Source: an uncultured Collinsella sp.
GTDB taxonomy: Bacteria; Actinomycetota; Coriobacteriia; Coriobacteriales; Coriobacteriaceae
DNA length: 26,620 nucleotides
Direction: 5' to 3'
Assembly (NCBI GenBank): GCA_900551555.1
Contig: URWC01000006.1
Span: forward strand, 1 to 26,620
Of this stretch, positions 21,687-26,620 are shown one piece after another. The number at the start of each line of letters is the position of its first letter. Positions within the stretch are counted from its first letter, which is position 1. The translations under genes were made by a program, and so were the position numbers. The notes beneath the pieces are model-generated. The model was not told the DNA's origin, searched no databases, and saw only the letters and a program-made list of their open reading frames with translations.

Positions 21687-23741
21687 ATGGCTATGCAAAA
21701 AGACATGATGAGCCGTGCGGTGCGCGATTCATTTGCCAAGCTTGACCCCCGTGTCCAGGTCCAAAACCCGGTCATGTTCCTGGTGTGGCTGTCGGCCGCC
21801 ATGACCTCCATTCTGGCTATCGCCTCAATTATTGGGGTACAGGACGCCGACGTCCCCACGTACTATGTGATCGCCATTGCCGTCATTCTCTGGCTGACCG
21901 ACCTCTTTTCAAATTTTGCCGAGGCGCTTGCCGAGGGCCGCGGTAAGGCGCAGGCAGATTCCCTGCGCGCGGCGAAAAAGGACGTCGAGGCCCATCTCAT
22001 CGAGTCCGTCGAGGATAAGGACCGCTTCACGGTCGTTCCCGGTACCGAGCTCTCACGCGGGGATCTGGTGGTCGTGCGCGCCGGCGAGCAGATTCCGGGA
22101 GACGGCGATGTCATCGAGGGTGCCGCCTCGGTTGATGAGTCGGCCATCACCGGCGAGTCTGCGCCCGTGGTTCGTGAGGCTGGCGGCGACCGTTCTGCCG
22201 TCACTGGCGGCACTACCGTGCTTTCCGATTGGATTGTGGTGAAAATTACCAGCGAGCCTGGCCAGAGCTTCCTGGATAAGATGATCGCCATGGTCGAGGG
22301 CGCCGCCCGCAAGAAGACCCCTAACGAGATCGCTCTGGAGATCTTCCTGGTGGCCCTCTCCATCGTCTTTATCCTGGTCACGCTGGCCCTGTATTGTTAC
22401 TCCTGCTTCTCGGTCGGTCTTAACGACATGGACAACCCCACGGCCGTGACCACGCTCGTGGCGCTGCTCGTGTGCCTGGCTCCTACTACCATCGGCGCCC
22501 TTCTTTCCGCCATCGGCATCGCCGGCATGAGCCGTCTGAACGAGGCCAACGTGCTGGCCATGTCCGGCCGCGCCATCGAGGCCGCCGGCGACGTCGACAT
22601 CCTCATGCTCGACAAGACCGGCACCATCACCCTGGGTAACCGCCAAGCCGCCGAGTTCATCCCGGTCGACGGCATCGATCCCGCGGAGCTGGCCGATGCC
22701 GCCCAGCTTTCCTCGCTGGCCGACGAGACCCCCGAAGGCCGTTCCATCGTCGTGCTCGCCAAGGAGCAGTTCGGTCTGCGCGGCCGCACACTCGAGGATA
22801 AGGGTATGGAGTTCATCCCCTTCACCGCGGCGACCCGCATGTCCGGTGTGAACTACGAGGGCAATGAGATCCGCAAGGGCGCTGCCGATTCCGTGCGCAC
22901 CTATGTGGAGGCAGCCGGTGGCGTGTTCTCCCAGGAGTGCGACGAGGCCGTCGAGCGCATCGCCAAGGCCGGCGGCACCCCGCTGGTCGTGACCAAGAAC
23001 TGCCGCGTGCTGGGCGTCGTCTACCTTAAGGACATCATCAAGTCCGGCGTGAAGGAGAAGTTCGCCGACCTGCGCAAGATGGGCATCAAGACCATCATGG
23101 TGACGGGCGACAACCCACTCACCGCCGCGGCAATCGCCGCCGAGGCCGGCGTTGACGACTTCCTGGCCGAGGCCACCCCTGAGGGCAAGCTCGAGAAGAT
23201 CCGCGAGTTCCAGCGTGAGGGCCACCTGGTCGCCATGACCGGCGACGGCACCAACGACGCGCCGGCGCTGGCGCAGGCGGATGTCGCCGTGGCCATGAAC
23301 ACGGGCACCCAGGCTGCCAAGGAGGCCGGCAACATGGTCGACCTCGACTCCAGCCCCACCAAGCTCATCGAGGTCGTGCGTATCGGCAAGCAGCTGCTCA
23401 TGACCCGCGGTTCGCTTACGACCTTCTCGGTCGCCAACGACATGGCGAAGTACTTCGCTATCATCCCGGCCCTGTTCTCGCCGATCTACCCGGGCCTTGG
23501 CGCACTCAACATCCTCGGTCTGGCAAGCCCGCTGTCCGCGGTTCTTTCGGCCATCATCTATAACGCGCTCGTTATCGTCGCGCTGATCCCGGCCGCGCTG
23601 AAGGGCGTTAAGTACCGCGAGGTACCGTCCGGACAGCTGCTGACCCACAACCTGCTCGTATGGGGTCTGGGCGGCATCGTTGCCCCGTTCGCATTTATCA
23701 AGCTCATCGACATGCTGCTCGCGTTCTGCGGCATTATGTAA
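21687..23741 (+). CDS. kdpB: KdpB, ATPase subunit of the K+-ATPase
   Basis: P-type ATPase subunit that drives K+ uptake. The 684-residue product matches the family length. Visible motifs: TGES at 155-158 in the actuator domain (Ser158 corresponds to the regulatory Ser162 of E. coli KdpB), membrane motif CLAPTTIGALLSAIG, phosphorylation site DKTGT with Asp309, the K-containing nucleotide-binding region near MEFIPFTAATRMSG, and TGDGTNDAPALAQADV from 518. ATG 21687 follows AAAGGAG and lies 15 bp after kdpA; kdpC follows after 12 bp. Confidence 0.98.
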   Translation: MAMQKDMMSRAVRDSFAKLDPRVQVQNPVMFLVWLSAAMTSILAIASIIGVQDADVPTYYVIAIAVILWLTDLFSNFAEALAEGRGKAQADSLRAAKKDVEAHLIESVEDKDRFTVVPGTELSRGDLVVVRAGEQIPGDGDVIEGAASVDESAITGESAPVVREAGGDRSAVTGGTTVLSDWIVVKITSEPGQSFLDKMIAMVEGAARKKTPNEIALEIFLVALSIVFILVTLALYCYSCFSVGLNDMDNPTAVTTLVALLVCLAPTTIGALLSAIGIAGMSRLNEANVLAMSGRAIEAAGDVDILMLDKTGTITLGNRQAAEFIPVDGIDPAELADAAQLSSLADETPEGRSIVVLAKEQFGLRGRTLEDKGMEFIPFTAATRMSGVNYEGNEIRKGAADSVRTYVEAAGGVFSQECDEAVERIAKAGGTPLVVTKNCRVLGVVYLKDIIKSGVKEKFADLRKMGIKTIMVTGDNPLTAAAIAAEAGVDDFLAEATPEGKLEKIREFQREGHLVAMTGDGTNDAPALAQADVAVAMNTGTQAAKEAGNMVDLDSSPTKLIEVVRIGKQLLMTRGSLTTFSVANDMAKYFAIIPALFSPIYPGLGALNILGLASPLSAVLSAIIYNALVIVALIPAALKGVKYREVPSGQLLTHNLLVWGLGGIVAPFAFIKLIDMLLAFCGIM

Positions 23742-23753
23742 GTGGAGGTTTGT

Positions 23754-24344
23754 ATGTTCAAAGGTATCGCATCGCGCGCACTTGGCGTGTTCGCGCTGTT
23801 TACCATCGTCTGCGGCCTGGGATACACGCTCGTGGTGACCGGCGTCGCGCAGCTTGCGTTTCCGTACCAGGCGAACGGATCGCTTATTACGGTCGACGGC
23901 AAGGTTGTGGGTTCCGAGCTCATCGGCCAGAACTTCGATGACGAAGCCCATATGTGGGGTCGTATCCAGAACGTGTCAATTGTCGAAGGCGTAGACGGCG
24001 AGCTCATGGCGTATGGTGCCCCGTCCAACCTGTCCCCGGCGAGTGAGGAGTATCGGCAGCTGATAGATGCGCGCGTGAAGAAGATCCGCGCCGCCAACCC
24101 CGATGCCGATATGGACGCTGTGCCCGTCGACTTGGTGACGTGTTCGGGGTCCGGCCTCGACCCGGAGATCTCTCCGGATGCCGCCGAGTACCAGGTCCCG
24201 CGCCTTGCCAAAGCCACGGGCAAAAGTGAAGACGAGGTGCGCGACATCATCGCCGCGTGCACCAAGGGCCGTTTCCTCGGCGTGTTCGGCGAGCCCACGG
24301 TCAACGTGCTCAAGGTGAACCTTATGCTGGACGGCGCGCTGTAG
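23754..24344 (+). CDS. kdpC: KdpC, accessory subunit of the K+-ATPase
   Basis: Single-span membrane protein of the KdpFABC complex. The 196-residue product has one N-terminal transmembrane helix (ALGVFALFTIVCGLGYTLVVTGVAQ), then the family-typical GSLITVDGKVVGSELIGQNF near 43-62, and a periplasmic-type domain including VTCSGSGLDPEISPDAA near 128-144 and GRFLGVFGEPTVNVLKVNL at the C-terminus. ATG 23754 follows GGAGG at 23744-23748; GTG 23742 would lie before that site and is rejected. It is the last gene of the kdp operon. Confidence 0.96.
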   Translation: MFKGIASRALGVFALFTIVCGLGYTLVVTGVAQLAFPYQANGSLITVDGKVVGSELIGQNFDDEAHMWGRIQNVSIVEGVDGELMAYGAPSNLSPASEEYRQLIDARVKKIRAANPDADMDAVPVDLVTCSGSGLDPEISPDAAEYQVPRLAKATGKSEDEVRDIIAACTKGRFLGVFGEPTVNVLKVNLMLDGAL

Positions 24345-24349
24345 GTGAG

Positions 24350-24407
24350 GGAGTGGCGGATGAGGGCATGACTGGCTATCTGAGCCCTCAATTCCATCCC
24401 GCCCATC
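24350..24407 (+). pseudogene. Relic of the 3' end of the gltD-like gene
   Basis: 24362-24379 reads GAGGGCATGACTGGCTAT, differing in one base of 18 from 15953-15970, the codons for EGMTGY at the C-terminus of the gltD-like protein. In frame it gives ADEGMTGYL against AVEGMTGYL. The roughly 30 bases from there to the hairpin also align with those behind gltD, with about 18 of 31 positions alike and one indel. The hairpin therefore seems to have been copied together with the end of the gene before it. It has no coding role now. Confidence 0.6.
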
Positions 24408-24478
24408 AGTTGCGGTGAAATACGGACTGTTTTGGCTGTCAAAAGCCTTATCTACTCCGTATTCCACCGCAACTTTTT
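24408..24478. terminator. Terminator-like hairpin repeat, copy 2 (after kdpC)
   Basis: Identical to 15998-16064 over 67 bp except for one C/T change in the loop side (AAAAGCCT then T instead of C). Arms 24408-24426 and 24456-24474, followed by TTTTT. It should end the kdpFABC transcript. The same unit 8.4 kb away points to a dispersed repeat family in this genome. Confidence 0.87.
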
Positions 24479-24526
24479 GGGGGTTGAGCAGAGACTGGGG
24501 GAGCGCGTGCGGTCGGGTGCTGCACG

Positions 24527-24555
24527 GTTGCTGGTACGATAGGTACGTCAGCAAC
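24527..24555. promoter_or_regulatory. Inverted repeat upstream of the flavin oxidoreductase gene
   Basis: GTTGCTG (24527-24533) and CAGCAAC (24549-24555) are perfect inverted copies, with GTAC repeated inside. TACGAT (24535-24540) inside could be a -10. It lies 35 bp before the start codon and may be an operator for a dedicated regulator or a leader hairpin. The rest of 24479-24589 shows nothing recognisable besides the ribosome site GAAAGGAA. Confidence 0.4.
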
Positions 24556-24589
24556 TGCCGCCGAGCGGCTCAAATGAAAGGAACCCTGT

Positions 24590-26539
24590 ATGGAGTCCTC
24601 TGCCTATCCAATGCTCTTTAGCCCGATCAAGGTCGGTACGACCGAGGTCAAGAACCGCGTCTTTATGCCGCCGGTGTCCACCAACCTGGCCGATCATGGT
24701 TATGTGACCGACGACTTGGTCGATCATTACCGTGCCCGCGCCAAGGGCGGCGTGGGCCTCATCATCACCGAGGTCGTGACGGTCGAGCCTATCTATACCT
24801 ATCTGCCGGGTGACATGTGCTGCTACGACGACACGTTTATCCCTGGCTGGGAAAAGCTCGCCGCGGCCGTCCACGAGTATGGCTGCAAGATCATGCCGCA
24901 GCTCTTCCACCCCGCCTACATGGCCTTTAACATTCCGGGTACGCCGCGCCTGATCGCTCCGTCCTTTGTGGGCCCGTCCTATGCCCGCGAGGCACCGCGC
25001 CCCATCACGGTCGACGAGATCCACGAGCTCACGCATCAGTTTGGCGACGCTGCCGTGCGCATGCAGAAGGCCGGTGTCGATGGCGTCGAGGTCCATGCGG
25101 CACACGCCCACGGCATGCTCGGCGGTTTTTTGACCCCGCTCTATAACAAGCGTACCGATGAGTACGGCGGCTCGCTCGACGCCCGCATGCGCTTCTTGCT
25201 CGAGGTCATCGCCGAGATTCGCGAGCGCTGCGGCAAGGACTTCATCATCGACGTCCGTATCTCGGGCGACGAGTACACCGATGGTGGTCTGACCCTCAAT
25301 GACATGATCTACGTCTCGCGTCGCCTGGAGAAGGCCGGCGTCGACATGATCCACGTGTCGGGCGGCACCACCATCAAGCGCGGCTCCGCCATTCCCGCTG
25401 CCGGCACGCAGCAGGCCTCGCACGCCGCCTGCTCGCGTGAGATTAAGAAGCACGTGAACATTCCCGTTGCCACGGTCGGCCGCATTAACGAGGCCTGGAT
25501 CGCCGAGGAGCTGATCGAGGACGGCGCTGCCGACATCTGCATGATGGGCCGCGCCAATCTGTGCGATGCCGAGTTCTGCAACAAGGCCGCTGCCGGCAAC
25601 GCCGACGACATCCGCCCCTGCATTGGCTGCCTGCGCTGCCTGAACGGCATTATGTTTGGCAAGCGCATCTCCTGCACCGTCAACCCAGATGTTGAGCGTG
25701 ACGAGGCCGGCTACGAGCCTGCCGCCGAGGCCAAGAACGTGCTCGTTGTGGGCGCTGGTCCTGCGGGCATGGAGGCAGCCTACATTGCTGCCAAGCGTGG
25801 TCATAACGTGGTGCTCGTGGATAAGCAGGACGAGCCGGGCGGCGAGATGCGCATCGCAGCCGTTCCGCCGGCAAAGCAGGAGCTCACCCGCGTGATCAAG
25901 TATCAGTACCGTCGCCTGGCCGAGGCCGGCGTGAAGTGCGTATTTGGCACCGAGCTTTCGGCCGAGGACATTCAGCGCGACTACGCAGGTTACGAGGTTG
26001 TCCTGGCTTATGGCGCCGAGCCCATCGCTCCGGCCTTCATGCAGGGCTTTAAGCAGGTTATGACAGCTGACGACCTGCTGGGCGGCAAGGCTTTCCCGGG
26101 CAAGAAGATCGTCATCGTGGGCGGCGGCACCGTTGGCTGCGAGACGGCCGATTACCTGGCCCCGTTGGTCAACGACCTGTCGCCGGCCAATCGCGATGTC
26201 ACCGTCATCGAGATGACCAAGACGCTCGCCGCCAACGAGGGCGGTGCCGGTCGCGCAGTGCTCATCACGCGTATGCTCTCCAAGGGCGTTCACGTGCTGA
26301 CCGAGGCCAAGGTGACCGAGATCACCGAGGACACTATCAGCTACGAAAAGGACGGCGAGGTCCACACCATCACCGGTGCCGATACGCTGGTGCTTGCCAT
26401 GGGCTATCGTCCCAATACCAAGCTGGCCGATGACCTTGCCGCTGCCGGCGTTGCCACCCACGTGCTGGGCGATGCCCAGAAGTGTGGCAACATCCGCGAC
26501 GCCATCGGCGATGGCTATAAGGTTGCCTGCGAGCTCTAG
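24590..26539 (+). CDS. NADH:flavin oxidoreductase of the old yellow enzyme / 2,4-dienoyl-CoA reductase type
   Basis: A 649-residue FMN, [4Fe-4S] and FAD enzyme that transfers electrons from NAD(P)H to an activated C=C bond or similar acceptor. Residues 1 to about 335 form the OYE TIM barrel (NRVFMPPVSTNL near the start, then HAAHAHGMLGGFLTP and NKRTDEYGGSLDARMRFL). Cluster cysteines follow at 344, 347, 350 and 362, then a GltD/TrxR-like half with VGAGPAGMEAA near 385 and VGGGTVGCE near 510. Length and layout match FadH, BaiCD/BaiH and related gut reductases; the substrate is not readable from sequence. The active-site loop has HAAHAHG where many relatives have HGAHGYL. ATG 24590 follows GAAAGGAA. 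It is a single-gene unit between the hairpin repeat and the window end. Confidence 0.88.
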   Translation: MESSAYPMLFSPIKVGTTEVKNRVFMPPVSTNLADHGYVTDDLVDHYRARAKGGVGLIITEVVTVEPIYTYLPGDMCCYDDTFIPGWEKLAAAVHEYGCKIMPQLFHPAYMAFNIPGTPRLIAPSFVGPSYAREAPRPITVDEIHELTHQFGDAAVRMQKAGVDGVEVHAAHAHGMLGGFLTPLYNKRTDEYGGSLDARMRFLLEVIAEIRERCGKDFIIDVRISGDEYTDGGLTLNDMIYVSRRLEKAGVDMIHVSGGTTIKRGSAIPAAGTQQASHAACSREIKKHVNIPVATVGRINEAWIAEELIEDGAADICMMGRANLCDAEFCNKAAAGNADDIRPCIGCLRCLNGIMFGKRISCTVNPDVERDEAGYEPAAEAKNVLVVGAGPAGMEAAYIAAKRGHNVVLVDKQDEPGGEMRIAAVPPAKQELTRVIKYQYRRLAEAGVKCVFGTELSAEDIQRDYAGYEVVLAYGAEPIAPAFMQGFKQVMTADDLLGGKAFPGKKIVIVGGGTVGCETADYLAPLVNDLSPANRDVTVIEMTKTLAANEGGAGRAVLITRMLSKGVHVLTEAKVTEITEDTISYEKDGEVHTITGADTLVLAMGYRPNTKLADDLAAAGVATHVLGDAQKCGNIRDAIGDGYKVACEL

Positions 26540-26604
26540 TCAACCCCTTGGTGCATGGGGCTGACCCCGCGGCACCGGTCGGTAAATAGCAAAAAGCGAC
26601 GGCC

Positions 26605-26620
26605 GTCCCGTACGTGGGAC
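26605..26620 (+). terminator. Partial hairpin at the window end
   Basis: GTCCC (26605-26609) and GGGAC (26616-26620) form a stem with loop GTACGT. The preceding GACGGCC suggests that the stem continues beyond the window. It is probably the terminator of the flavin oxidoreductase gene, cut by the window edge. Confidence 0.5.

Noticed and set aside
22053..23951. Long minus-strand open frame opposite kdpB and kdpC
   Set aside because: Antisense shadow of a gene with clear P-type ATPase motifs. The same holds for 258-1580, 2211-3407, 5203-6921, 12502-13854, 14909-16222, 20145-21341 and 24548-26461.
15998..24478. The two 67-bp hairpin copies as a CRISPR array or a transposon pair
   Set aside because: Only two copies 8.4 kb apart, no regular spacers, no transposase and no target-site duplication; each copy ends in a T-run as terminators do.

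Overview
The window looks like chromosomal DNA of a high-GC gut actinobacterium of the Coriobacteriia, most likely Collinsella or a close relative. This is an inference from the strong C/G-ending codon bias, the gene content (an intracellular pectin-oligomer pathway, kdpFABC and an orphan flavin/Fe-S oxidoreductase) and the overall protein style. No rRNA, tRNA, CRISPR array, insertion sequence or phage gene was seen.

Layout. (1) 312-4916, plus strand: uxaC, uxaB and uxaA convert D-galacturonate to 2-keto-3-deoxygluconate. (2) 5326-12409, plus strand: a GPH-type sugar transporter, a GH28 polygalacturonase, an alpha/beta-hydrolase esterase, a two-domain pectin methylesterase/esterase fusion and an SGNH (GDSL) esterase. 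(3) 12517-14662, plus strand: a GH105 unsaturated uronyl hydrolase and a TIM-barrel isomerase-like protein. (4) 14765-15982: a GltD-like FAD/Fe-S oxidoreductase. (5) 16081-19513, minus strand: kdpE and kdpD. (6) 19758-24344, plus strand: kdpF (28 codons), kdpA, kdpB and kdpC, divergent from kdpDE. (7) 24590-26539: an old-yellow-enzyme-type NADH:flavin oxidoreductase. Only a partial hairpin follows before the window ends.

How the genes fit together. None of the pectin enzymes has a visible signal peptide. The locus therefore reads as a scavenging system: decorated oligogalacturonides are imported, stripped of methyl and acetyl groups in the cytoplasm, hydrolysed by GH28 or GH105, and galacturonate is passed to UxaCBA. 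The kinase and aldolase for KDG, the enzymes for the unsaturated product, a transcription factor and any extracellular lyase are not in the window.

The most interesting signal is regulatory. The three promoters at uxaC, the transporter and GH105 share one composite layout: two CCGTT boxes exactly 21 bp apart with partly conserved bases between them, then about 26 bp further on a palindromic operator built on AGGTGAACGTTCACCT, then a second copy of that operator 38-41 bp downstream. This suggests joint control by a direct-repeat-binding activator (AraC-like spacing) and a LacI-like repressor. At GH105 the operator lies inside a 36-bp near-perfect palindrome. A second notable feature is a 67-bp terminator-like hairpin present twice (after the gltD-like gene and after kdpC); the second copy appears to carry a relic of the 3' end of the gltD-like gene.
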